The notes below the pieces were generated by a model that saw nothing but the letters and a program-made list of their open reading frames with translations, ran no database searches and had not been told where the DNA came from. A program made the position numbers and the translations under genes. From assembly GCA_003255065.1 (NCBI GenBank), contig QAOA01007183.1:2009478-2073477 (forward strand): a stretch of DNA of 64,000 nt, given 5' to 3'. This DNA comes from Cercis canadensis (taxonomy: Eukaryota; Streptophyta; Magnoliopsida; Fabales; Fabaceae). Of the stretch, positions 1-14,337 are shown in pieces (position 1 is the stretch's first letter; each line of letters opens with the position of its first letter).

Positions 1-814
1 ATGTATGTGTAAAGTAAAAAGATTGAAATTATATAGCAGCTGCTGTACCATGTGTTCAGCATTTCACCATTAATACCAAAATTGACTGGAGATGGAACAT
101 AATTTAATTCCAGCTACTTTTTTGTTTGTTAAGAGGGAAAAATAAGTTATAATTTGTTTTATTGGTCGGCCCACTTAAAAACATGACCTCATGGACGTGA
201 CCACCTCATGAGAAGAGAATCAATAAAATGCACTTGGGAGAGTTCGAACACGGGTTGATGAGACAATGGAATTTCTGTCACTGGACCAACCCTGAAGAGC
301 AACTCTAGCTAGTAATGTTAGCCTAAAACAGGACTAGTACTGGAACAGGCCCAAGAAAATTATGAGGATCTAAGCCCAAAGGTTTGCAGCCCACTTGAAA
401 TTGCATTGTACATCATATATGCACAAATTTCCAGCATTTCGTGATTCATTGTGTGTTCGATCAAGGCAACAATTCTCTTGTTGTACGTTATGAATTAGAT
501 GGAGTGAAAGTAAATAAAAAGATGAATGTTGCATTTAATAAAAGGATGAAGATATGGGCTAACATCAATCTAATTAGTTCGGGTACTTATAGTAGGTTAA
601 TGCGTTTTAATGGTTGAGTTAAATGACAATCCGGTGGTTACGGTTAGAGTTCTATGTCTAAAATACGGTCAAGAACAGTAGGGATGAAGAATAACATTTT
701 AAAATTCTATCAATGGAAGATTAAAATGCATTCGTTATAAAGTTTACCATCTTCCTTATTTAAAGTGCAAGAGAGAAGCAAAGTAATATCACACTATATT
801 TGCTAGAAGAAGAA
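1..814. other. Left margin, no gene; GDSL promoter at right end
   Basis: No reading frame of interest is seen on either strand. The right end is the presumed promoter and 5' UTR of the GDSL gene that starts at 815. The sequence is AT-rich and shows no tRNA or clear repeat. Confidence 0.6.
736..741 (+). promoter_or_regulatory. Candidate TATA box of the GDSL gene
   Basis: TATAAA lies about 75 bases before the chosen ATG at 815, a usual distance for a plant core promoter with a short 5' UTR. No transcription start was observed, so this is inference from motif and spacing. Confidence 0.45.
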
Positions 815-2727
815 ATGGGAGGGACAATGAAGCACTCTTTACTGGAGAAACTACTTAGGGTTCTTTTAATTTTGCTAGCCAATAGCGCTACTATAAAGCA
901 AGCACAAAGTCAAGCACCAGTTAATGGAAAATTTCCGGCATTGTTTGCATTTGGAGATTCCATCCTTGATACTGGCAATAACAACAATCTTAATACGTTA
1001 ACTAAGTGCAATTTTCCACCATATGGAAGGGACTTCAGGGGAGGAGTACCTTCCGGAAGATTCAGTAATGGAAAAGTTCCCTCAGACTTGATAGGTACCT
1101 ACCAATTGATCTGCTATATATGCCATTGCATTTCAATTCTTTCTTCTTTTTTGGTCTAATTTTTAATTTGCTAAAAAGTGTATGTTCACTTCACCAACTA
1201 CATTTTATTAATTTCACTCTATATTATATGCCTTCAATTTTACCAACCATATTTCATTTATTCATTTGTAATAGTGAACATTTTACATGCATGATTACTG
1301 CTACCTTAGGACATAGAGGGCAGCCAATTCTCATTATGCTTCTATGGAATCTAAAAATAAAGAATTGAAGAAAAAAAAAATTTCTGAAAAAATAAAAGAA
1401 AATAGTTGCTTGAAAATCTCATTATAAAGAAAGTTTATGTAAATTTTCAAAATATGATGAGAGGCTTCTATAATTTTATTAAACTTCAGGGGAGTATATG
1501 TAATTTATTCAAATTAAATTAAAGCCTTATATTCTAATGGGCTTATATCTGAAGCCCAAAACTATCATGCCCATTAATTAAGACCAACTCTTACTTGATA
1601 CTGACCCAATTATTTTGAGCCTTGACAGTCCACAAAAAAAGCGAGTATTCTTGGCCCAACCATAGTTTCTTGCTTTTTCTTTTCTTTTTGGGTCATGTTG
1701 GGTTTCTTGTTCAGTCACGTATGTCGTAAATATTTGCCTTTCAGCGACAGCTCTCCGAATCAAAGAAACTTTGCCGGCATATCTGGACCCAAACCTCCGC
1801 AGTGAAGATCTTTCCACTGGCGTAAGCTTTGCTTCTGGGGGCTCTGGGAATGACAATTTAACGGCTAGCATACAGGTGGTGTTTGCATCAACAAGTGTAT
1901 TTTTTTATTGGGGCTTAAATAAATTCTTATGAATGTTAATTTGCGAATGGACAAAAAAACAGGGTGTATTATCATTATCCACCCAACTACGAATGTTTAA
2001 AGATTACATAGGAAAGCTGAAAAGAATTGCGGGAGAAGAAAAAGCAAATAGCATCGTATCCAACAGCTTATATCTGTTTTCAGCAGGCAACAACGACATT
2101 GCTATTACTTATTCTACGACGGCAAGGCGATTACAGTCTGATTTCCCTTCATATGCGAATCTTTTAGTTGGCTGGGCTTCCACTTTCTTGAAGGTAAACT
2201 TTTTATTATGTTAATTATTTCTTTTTAAGAACTGTATTTTGTATATTCAATTGAATTAAATTACAAGTTATAACATGAAGGATCTATATGGACTTGGAGC
2301 CCGACGAGTTTGGGTCTTGAGTACTCTGCCACTGGGATGCTTGCCTGGAGCAAGAGCTACATTGGGAGGACTAACGAGGTTGTGTGCCGAGATTACGAAT
2401 CAAGAAGCGCAGCTATTCAATACCAAGTTATCATCGGGGCTTGGTTCTTTGAAAAGAAACCTTGGTGATTATAAGCTAGCTTTCCTTGATGTCTATACTC
2501 CTCTGCTTGACATCATCAAAAACCCCCAAAATTCAGGGTTCAATAACGTGGTGAACGGGTGTTGTGGTACAGGGACTGTCGAAATTGGAGCGTCGTGTAA
2601 TCAATTCAATCCTTTCATATGTCCAAATCCTTCAACCCATGTGTTTTGGGATGCTGGGCATCCAACTCAGAGAGCCTATGAGATCATTGTCTCTGATATC
2701 CTTCGCAAGATCCCACCTTTGAAGTAA
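815..2727 (+). CDS. GDSL esterase/lipase, EXL type, 4 exons
   Basis: Exons 815-1094, 1745-1875, 1963-2193 and 2281-2727 join in phase to 362 residues, the usual length for plant GDSL (SGNH) hydrolases. An N-terminal hydrophobic stretch (about residues 12-25) looks like a signal peptide, so the enzyme is probably secreted. Block I reads FAFGDSILDTGNN with nucleophile Ser49. Exon 2 carries SFASGGSG (block II glycine), exon 3 AGNNDI (block III Asn), and the end FWDAGHPT gives Asp338 and His341 of the catalytic triad. Members hydrolyse acyl esters such as lipids or cell-wall acetyl or cutin esters; the substrate here cannot be told. The ATG at 815 is used because the codon opening the frame at 800 is TTG; Met5 at 827 is an alternative start. 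The gene converges on the subtilase about 390 bases downstream. No defect is seen. Confidence 0.93.
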
Positions 2728-3118
2728 TTGGGACACCAAAATGAAACTGAATTTTAAAAAATGGGAAAATAACATTACAACACTTTGTACTCTTGTTTTA
2801 CCTGCAACTGTTGTTTGTACTTAACAAATTTTGCAAGCTAAACGAGGAAGCCTAGGTTTCTGGTTTTGAATGAATTACTAAATCATTGATGTTCTTTATT
2901 GAGCAATGAAGAGAATAAAGTTGGACTGGACTCTGGAGGAGGTTATTCTTTTTTTTGCTGCTGTGTTTCCCTAAGCTCTTACGCGTTATTCTCTGTTATT
3001 ACCAGATAACTAAATAAGTCTATTAGAAGATACCACAATCCTAACATTTAGCAGATACTTGCTTCCATTTATGTTGTAAAACTGAAGTACATAGGCTTTG
3101 CTGAATGTATCACAGCAT

Positions 3119-6553
<3,435 letters not shown>

Positions 6554-6635
6554 CGTGTTGGTGTGCAACTACATATAAGAGAGAGTTCACTTTGCACTAC
6601 TTTGAGGAGCATGCTAGCTTGGTGAGAAAAACAGC

Positions 6636-6643
6636 TATATATA
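6636..6643 (-). promoter_or_regulatory. Candidate TATA box of the subtilase gene
   Basis: TATATATA lies about 85 bases upstream of the ATG at 6553 on the minus strand. Plausible by position only; the upstream region also contains longer AT microsatellites. Confidence 0.4.
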
Positions 6644-6831
6644 ATCTCGTAGATTTTGCTGCCATTAAGATTTTAGATGGCAAAAGCCACTACCTGCGTT
6701 GGTGGGGTTGAGGCATGCGTATTCCTATGCGCACTGCATATCCACGCTAAGTGCGCCATTTGAGAAGATAGGAAAAATATTGTTGGTGGTGGTGGTGAGG
6801 ATACGTTGGAAGTGGAGGTAATAAGGCGAAG

Positions 6832-6855
6832 ATATATATATATATATATATATAT
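6832..6855. repeat. (AT)12 microsatellite
   Basis: Uninterrupted AT dinucleotide run in the upstream region of the subtilase gene. A shorter (GGT)n tract lies just before it at 6784-6796. Confidence 0.9.
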
Positions 6856-8206
6856 GGTAGTTAGCACTTAGCAGATCATAAAAACCTCCTTGCCTACATG
6901 CCTGTTGCCTAAGCTTAAATCTCGCCAAATAGAAGGTCCTTATTTAGAAATTAATCCAACTCCGTGCATGCCTTTTAGATGAGCACGAAATTTAAGCAGG
7001 CTGTTCCATTCCATCGCTTGGTAGACGGAATATTCCCTTGGAGACTTTTAATCCCCATATAGTAATCATTATTAATTATAACAAAAAACCCTTTCTATCA
7101 TGTGTGTGGGTCTGTCTAAGAGTAGTCAAGTTCTAAAAGAACTATGTTCATATGGATAATGGGAGCCTTTGGCAAACAAAACCCACTAGTTAGTTGGAAG
7201 CACATATTTTAGGAATTCTTACTTCTCATTAGCACTATTGAGATAACTCCCTATATGGTGAGATTCTGGAAAGGAAGAAGAAAAACTAGTGGGTCCATCA
7301 ATCCAATAGAGGGGGGAATATATAATGGGTTCTGACAGTATATGTATATATATATATATAATTGGAAATTAATGATCATATGGCTGAGAAGCACGCCATT
7401 AAGTTTCACCATTTGTGGAGAATTGGATGTCCTGTTAGGCAACAACTTTTGTAATACTGGTAAAATATGTACTGGCAAACTCAGACTAGCTGACAAAGTG
7501 TTTATCAACTCCCTTGTGCTGGAATGGAATAGGGAATGTATCTTCCCAGATAAATGTGCATCCATCTGTGTGACTCATCTAGTGCGCCACTACTTCAGAG
7601 ACACCCTTTTTGTATTCGTAGGCCTCATCTGATGGTGCCACAGATTAATTAACTAATGGGGAACAAACTCCCCATTAGGGTCAATATCATATCACAAGTT
7701 GAACTTAATTAATTAATGAAGAACACCATTAAAAAAAAGAGTAATGTTGTTTGTAAATCACTCTAGGCAATATACAATGATTTGTCACCATTCAAAATTT
7801 ATAGGCAGACATTGTCAACATAAGTTATATAGATTGGGCTAATCATATTTTATCTACAGGAATGTATAGGTTCCAAAGACGTTATTCTAGATTTGACTAA
7901 TCTTGGTGAAGCCTATAAAATATAAAAATCACTATTACAAAGGCGTTATTCCAAAATCGGCATTTCAAAACAATGGGCTTCCAAGATGTCGTTTTCACAG
8001 CTTGATTGTCACAGTTAATGTGTTTTCTGAGTCTCTGATCCATTTATCTGTTGAGCCCAGCCCATTTTTGAACCTATTTCAGAAAAGTTTTTTAGGCCCA
8101 AACAAATTTAAGTCGGTAATAGAGTATGCTCACCCAGGGCCAGGGCCATTTGCCAGCTGGGTCCAACTCTTTTGTATCAGCCAATTAATAGCGGAAAACA
8201 AAAATG
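6856..8206. other. Intergenic, no supported gene
   Basis: Open frames at 7251-7565 (-) and 7342-7632 (+) overlap each other on opposite strands. They resemble no family I know and run into an AT microsatellite (about 7345-7360). I see no exon pattern or RNA gene before the tRNA. Confidence 0.6.
8200..8204 (-). terminator. Pol III terminator of tRNA-Glu
   Basis: Run of five T on the minus strand beginning three bases after the tRNA 3' end, with a second T4 run directly after it. Confidence 0.7.
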
Positions 8207-8279
8207 TTCCGTTGCCGGGAATCGAACCCGGGTCTCCTGGGTGAAAGCCAGATATCCTAAACCGCTGGACGACAACGGA
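8207..8279 (-). tRNA. tRNA-Glu(UUC)
   Basis: The 73-nt minus-strand sequence has acceptor arms TCCGTTG and CAACGGA followed by discriminator A, a D-arm region, anticodon loop CTTTCAC with anticodon TTC, and T loop GGTTCGATTCC with paired CCGGG/CCCGG stem. This is the standard plant nuclear tRNA-Glu. The D loop reads GCGGTTTAGGA, one T more than the GGTTAGGA I remember for this tRNA. A T5 run at 8204-8200, just past the 3' end, is a good RNA polymerase III terminator, so the gene is probably expressed. It stands alone. Confidence 0.93.
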
Positions 8280-8821
8280 ATGCTGCTAAGAATGGACAGA
8301 AAAACTTATTTAAAGTAAGTATTAGTCATTTATTTTCAAACCAATTGCTTCGTCCTAAATAAGTTCAATTTTAATCTTCAGAATAAACATTATTGCATCA
8401 TTTTTATATTTCAATACACACACAAACAAAAAGAAGGAATGAACGAGATAGATAGGGTGATGCTTAGTTGCTTGCCGTCCTTTGCATAAGTGCTTACATA
8501 TGAATATGAATAAACTAAACTTGCAGGCTTTCGCTTTGACAGAAGTAGGTTTGAGTGTTTGGCACATGCTCAACTGTAAATGAAGAGGGCAAAATTAGGA
8601 TCTGACAAAAAGTATTTGGGGATTTACCAATCACGATCCCCTGACCCCTCACTGGTTTTAACTCATTTCCTTGCAGCTGAGGACTTGACCTCATAATCTC
8701 AGTCTTCTTTTCTACGTATTACAAATGTACATTTTTTTAAGATAAAACAAATTTAATTTTGCTCAAATATAATAAGTTTTTCTTCAAGACAAATTTTTTT
8801 TTTTTATGTTTATACTTAGTT
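8280..8821. other. Intergenic, nothing recognised
   Basis: AT-rich sequence between the tRNA and the MITE at 8832. No coding pattern seen. Confidence 0.6.
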
Positions 8822-8831
8822 TACAAATATG

Positions 8832-9290
8832 GGCTTTTTGACACAAATATTACATTGTGTAAAAGTATTTACCCAAATATTACAAGTTTCAAACTATTTA
8901 CACAAATATTACACTTTTTAAAAATTCAAAAATTAAAAAAAAAAAAGTTTCGAACACGTGGGACCCACCGGACACGCCGTGAGTGTCCCAATAAGCTAAA
9001 ATTCATCCATTGTTTCCTTATATACTCAGTTTCCTTCTCAACACTTCTCAACACGTCAACACTCAGTTTTTTCCACTGACACGGGACCCACAACTCTAGA
9101 ACAATAGATGAATTTTGGCCTATTAGGACACGCCGTGAGGCCCATGGCATGTCCGGTGAGTCCCACGTGTCTAAATTTTTTTTTTTTAATTTTTGAATTT
9201 TTAAAAAGTGTAATATTTGTGTAAATAGTTTAAAAGTTATAATATTTAGGTAAATACTTTTACAAAATATAATATTTGTGTCAAAAAGCC
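8832..9290. mobile_element. Long-TIR MITE, Mutator-like, 459 bp
   Basis: The element begins GGCTTTTTGACACAAATATT and ends with its reverse complement. It is flanked by identical 10-bp repeats TACAAATATG at 8822-8831 and 9291-9300. The two arms stay complementary for most of the length, including the GC-rich block around CACGTGGGACCCACCGGACA on the left and its partner near 9150, so the transcript would fold into one long hairpin around a loop near 9013-9103. A 9-11-bp target duplication with long TIRs is the pattern of non-autonomous Mutator-like elements. No transposase is present; the frames inside are not genes. Confidence 0.88.
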
Positions 9291-9300
9291 TACAAATATG

Positions 9301-11715
9301 TAAGCAAGTGTGAGAGGTGGGATGATGGGACTTGCACCAATTAGTTTGGTGACAAGAGCATCACTTATCCTGGAGTCAAGGATGTGGGGTTGGTTGGAGG
9401 AGAGTCTCTCACGTGTTTGTTGGACTGCCATTCAATCCCAGGCCTTGGGTTCTTTTACCTAAACCCTATCCCACGGAAGATGTGCAATACATCTTTTGTA
9501 GGGATCACAATTTTTGACATTTGATAATTTGACACCAACATGACATTAATTACACGGTATTGTTTTAGTTTTTCGGATTGTTTCAACCCATGTAAAACCA
9601 TGTGTTCATAAACGGGTTATCGGGTTATGTTTTATGTTGAATTAATTTGTTTGTTAGTAAACGTTGGTTGTATCCTGCCAACCTGAATTGAAATGGGTCA
9701 TACTTATTCAATCATGATTGAGGATTTGAGCTGATAATTTTTGTGCTATACCTTAGTCTTGAAATGAAACAAACTGATACTGTTGACAGGACTTGCTACA
9801 CTAATTTCTTTGTTTCTCACTATCAAAAGAATAGGACAAAATGTCGTGGCCAGATTTAGAGATTATGTAAACAACTTCTGTAGTATTTGGACAAACAATG
9901 GAGCTGATCGTGTCAAAGTAACTGGGCCATGTATGAAAGCAATAGTATGATCATCGTTAAAGGGATTAATGTAACGGAATAGTTACATTGTTTCATTGGA
10001 GAAACTAGAAAACAATGACATATTATGGTAACGCGCGCACCATCTGCTATATTGCAAAGGAGAATGCTTCCTTTTCAATCATAAAAAGCAGTTACTGCAT
10101 TGGACTGGAGTCCTTCTTATGTTTCATATCAATTTTCTGTGAAGAAAAAAGTTACATCTATTACTAAATACCTATTATTTCTCACCATAATAAATCTAGA
10201 TAAGGTATATATAATGATAACTGTAACATTTCTCTTGACTGGATAGGCAAGAAATACTGGTATTGCCACTGGTTTCCACTTTCCACGTACCTTTCTGGGA
10301 AAATTATCACTAGTTCACAATTTAACGTGGTTATGTTTAACATGGATTTATTTATCCCGGGCACAAAACTGTGGGATTAACAAAAGATTAGATTATGATA
10401 TTCCCTTAATGCAGCACAAAATATCCTGAGAAAGTATATATTATCTTGTGGAGGAAGATGGCAAGTTTGACGATGACACTGGTGCTCGTGTGAGAAAATA
10501 AGTGGTTAGCTTTTGGGGGATATTCAATGCAAACATGCTGGAGCGGCATAAACTTGTTGGTGGAGGGCTATTTGGAATGTTCTGGCAGATGCAGTCAAGA
10601 GAAGTGCTATTCAAGTAATGCCTAAGTGATGTGGATTGCAAACTATGTGGTTTAGACCTAGACTTTAGAGGAGGAAAGGAAACAAAACAGTTATACAGCA
10701 CCTATTAAGTGCCCACTAACTGGAAACTTATGGTTTCAATCTCCTTGAGACATTAGACTAGATCAATTTGCAGATTTTGCAATTCCAGATCTTTTTTTGT
10801 CTTTGTTGCATGATGGTCAAGTTCAAAAGAAATTGAACATTTACTGAGATAGTATCTTAGCTTTTGATTCGGTTGCTATGGTCTTGGACAAAATTTGGTG
10901 ATCGACATTATTATGGTAGGCAGTTCCACTTTTTTTCCTTGTCATTTACGTCAGGAATAGCAAATAGCACTCTTTTCAATCATCCTTTAACAGGGGAAAT
11001 AACAGTTCTGAAGCATTGAGGACTTCTCATTCTCCCCCACTTCTTATTATTTGCTTTGTTTTTTACCCAAAAGACAGTAATTGCTTTGCCAATTTTGTCA
11101 TTTTTCTTTCTCTTGAAAGAATTCGTTTGATAGGCTGACGTGCCAATGAATAATGAGTGAATGCCATTGACAACATCCAATTTTAGCATCATTCAATGAG
11201 TGCGCTATATGACGTGAGATGAGATATGATTTTAAATCAAGTTCAGCGAGGGAGTGGTACAACAAATTGACCAAACGTTACTAATTAACTGCCATTAACG
11301 TTTTTGGTGAAACGTTACTGTTGGACAAGTAAAAAAGAGAACCGCAAAAATTGCCACGAAAAAGTTCTATCAGAGTGACATTTGCTCAAACAAATATATA
11401 ATGACACAAACACGAGGAGGACTTTGTGTGGGATAATGATAGTTTAGGAGGATGATATTTATTCTTAACTTTTATTTATATTTCACCTTTTTCTATGTGA
11501 AAGCGACACAGCCAATGATCCACTTTTCCCCACAACCACATCCTGATTGGATCCTAAAAAGATACATGAAGAAAAAGGGAAGGTTCGAGGATTGGATTCT
11601 CTTTACTCAAAAGAAAAAAAAGATATATATGTAAATGGAATATCTATATTATCTATCAGTGGTCCTGCTGCTAGGATACGAATACCCTTCTATGCAAGTG
11701 CTGCTTGCTTACTTC
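9301..11715. other. Intergenic, no supported gene
   Basis: Short frames (for example 10441-10701 and 10980-11192, both minus) match nothing I recognise and have no splice continuation. The part near 9540-9720 has the style of an old transposon remnant but no defined ends. The right end is downstream of the FD-like gene. Confidence 0.5.
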
Positions 11716-12712
11716 TCAAAATGGAGCTGTTAAGGTTCTATACAGAGTACGCTTTTTTGTGATGCTGAGCAGGGGATGTCAAGCAGGGCTGCAAGTCAAG
11801 ACACTTCACCAATGTAAATGGATTGAAATTCATTAAGACTACTCAAAGCCTTTCACAAGTCTATTCTCACATTATGACTTTGAATAAAGGTTACTTCTTT
11901 TTTCGGTTTACATGGAAATTGAGCCTAAGACATCTGAGTTCTTATGTCCACTCCTCCCTCACCACTTCAGATCTTATGTCAACTTATTTTAGCCTCAATT
12001 AAGAATAAAGCATCCTTTTAATAGACCTTTTTCTTCATGCTGAATGATTAATAGATAACTACGTAAAAAAAGAAGACGAGAAATGAAGATAGCTGACCTT
12101 TTCTTGCTGTCTTCTGAGTCTAGCATTCTCTTCACGTAGATGGGCAAGCTCAAGTTCTAACTCATTTGTATAAGCCTGCAGAAATTATTTTCTGGATGTG
12201 AAGTTAAGAAACAAATTTGAAAAGAACATGGTTTGACAATATTGCTCAGCAGTATTAAGATCAAGAGAATTTAGACAGAGAGATACCTGTTTTCTTGCTC
12301 TGGAGCGTGCAGCTGACTCTCTGTTCTTGATCTTGCGCTTATGTCGCCGATCATTGGAGTTAGAGATTTCTTCCTTGGCCCTTTTCTTGCTATTATAGTG
12401 GCACAGCGTAGAAGAATCCAAAGGATCGAGGGAAGGGTTAGAGGAGGAAAGAAAGGAGTGAAGAGTCTGTTTGTTCAAGTCAGAGGCAGAAATGAAGCTT
12501 GGTAGGGTTGGAGTTGGATGAGGTTGCTCCAGAGAAGCCATTAAAGTTGACTCAGCAGGCGATTTGGATGTCCCTTTGTTACAGGGACCGACCAAGAACT
12601 CGTGAAGGAACAAGCTGCGAAAGGAAGAGTGAGTGGTGGGAGTGGGAGACAGGGCGTTGTTGGAGTAATCACAAAGAGAGGCAAGTTTGATTTCCTTCCA
12701 GAATTCTTCCAT
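11716..12712 (-). CDS. FD: FD-like bZIP transcription factor, C-terminal motif out of frame
   Basis: Exon 1 (12712-12287) begins MEEFWKEIKLASL and ends in the bZIP basic region (KNRESAARSRARKQ, with N-x7-R). Exon 2 (12175-12098) gives AYTNELELELAHLREENARL, the leucine zipper. Group A FD proteins bind DNA with florigen FT through 14-3-3 proteins and switch on floral identity genes. They end in an RxxTAPF (SAP) motif phosphorylated for 14-3-3 binding. That motif (RTLTAPF, stop at 11716) is encoded downstream but not in the frame given by the obvious splicing. From acceptor 11788 the frame stops at 11738, giving 184 residues without the motif. The switch coincides with a run of six A on the coding strand (11753-11758); five would keep the frame. 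Possibilities are an assembly error, a variant allele or alternative splicing. Confidence 0.85.
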
Positions 12713-14337
12713 AGATTTTCTGTTAGATGGGGTTTGGGGAAGTGAGGGCGAGGAAGGCCTAAAAGGCGAGGGAGATGATGATGATGATAGGCATGTAGAG
12801 GAAAATTTTCAGTGCGTCTATCTGGTATGACATCACTACAGTCTACATGAGGTGTTGACCCCGCGAATTAAAGGCACCATACATAAGATATCTCTACACA
12901 TATACACACAGCAAGCGTCTGATCTGCTTGAGTTTTCTCTTTCTCTAGCTCTAGGACAAATTCTTGTGTAGCCACCAGACTAACACAACTAAGAATCTCT
13001 CCTGCTTACTTTTTCGCAAGCTTTCACAAAGACAAATTGATGAGTGTAACATTTCCGCAAGAGAAAGACGGTTTTTAGAACTGCAGACAATTGTCAAAGT
13101 GCAAGAGAGGAAATTTTTTTTGGAAATTATTCATAGATGAATAAAAATTATTTAATGATGAACACTTATATTTTTCTTGGCTAGCATCATGAAAGTTTAC
13201 TTTTGTTACCAAAAGTACCGTGTTTTTTTTTTATATGGTACCAAGTGTTGTTTACCATTTACTTAAGATAAATAAGAAAGAAAGAATTCCAATAACCTTT
13301 TTTTTGTCTGTTACATTATTTTCCCAGTAAAACCGAAAGTATACTCAAAACATTACAAATTATTGAACAATTGTATTTTAAGAGTATGGCAAATAAATTC
13401 TAACTGCCTTGCAATTTAGGCGAAGTTTACGGTTGACTTACATTTGCTGAAAACTAACACCGCAACACCATCTCCGAATACTAAAAACTAGGACTTCAAT
13501 TTCACTAGCACCCTTCTTAAATACAGATAAATGTGAGTGAGGCAGGCGAAAGAAAATGTTAAAGCTTTTCCAATTAGTCATCAGACAAGATCACAAGAAT
13601 GATCATAACACTGGTTAAGCATGAATGGGCTACGTGGAATTTGCGCGCATGAGAGCTGCTGGAGTTCCAAAAGCAGCAAAACGTGGAACCTAACACGAGG
13701 AACTTTTAATGTCACGTTAGAATATATAATATAACAATTGGAACAGTTGGGTGCGAATATAGAAATCAACTCACGAAAATAAAATATCTACATTGTAATG
13801 CAGGAAGAAAAAATAGTGGGGAAACTATTCAATAAAATTAAAATAAAAAATCACAAAAAGATTAGGCCTTGACAAGTCAAAGTGTCAAACAGCGAAAAAG
13901 AAAAAAAAAAATATCAAACATAATCCGCCAGCCTTGTGCGAGTACCCAGAACTCACATCACCGCGGCTCAAATCAAGTCACTTGGACTGGTAAAAGACTT
14001 TAGCCATACATCCCACCATAAACCAACCACAAGAAAATCATCCACAGCAAATATAAATAAGCTATACAAAACAATAACCTCTTTAAATCCGCCTCAATCA
14101 AAATTCTAAATTTCTTGTGTGTCTCATTAACTTCTTTCTTTATCTTTAGACCGTAATGCTATGAATAAATTCTTATTTTCTTTCCCTACTAGACTCAAAA
14201 TTACTACCAAAATCGAGCTCAGTGACTGTATATTCCAAACAGTCTCTCTTGCCATCCCTTCCAAAACCTGTCAAAAACAAATGTACCCAGACTGGATAGG
14301 GCTAGAAGTGTGGTGGGAATACTTTAATTAGATCCAG
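12713..14337. other. FD promoter region and intergenic DNA
   Basis: Contains the presumed promoter and 5' UTR of the FD-like gene and, at the right, the 3' flank of LARP1C. No other gene or bounded repeat was found. Confidence 0.6.

Noticed and set aside
7251..7632. Overlapping frames on both strands near an AT microsatellite
   Set aside because: No recognisable domain, mutually overlapping, no splice continuation.
7903..8244. Plus-strand frame ending in PLPGIEPGSPG
   Set aside because: It is the antisense translation of the tRNA-Glu T arm.
8759..9150. Two frames in the MITE
   Set aside because: Both lie in the inverted-repeat element and translate its A/T tracts and repeat arms.
10441..10701. 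Minus-strand 86-codon frame
   Set aside because: Ser/Pro-rich translation without known motif or splice signals.
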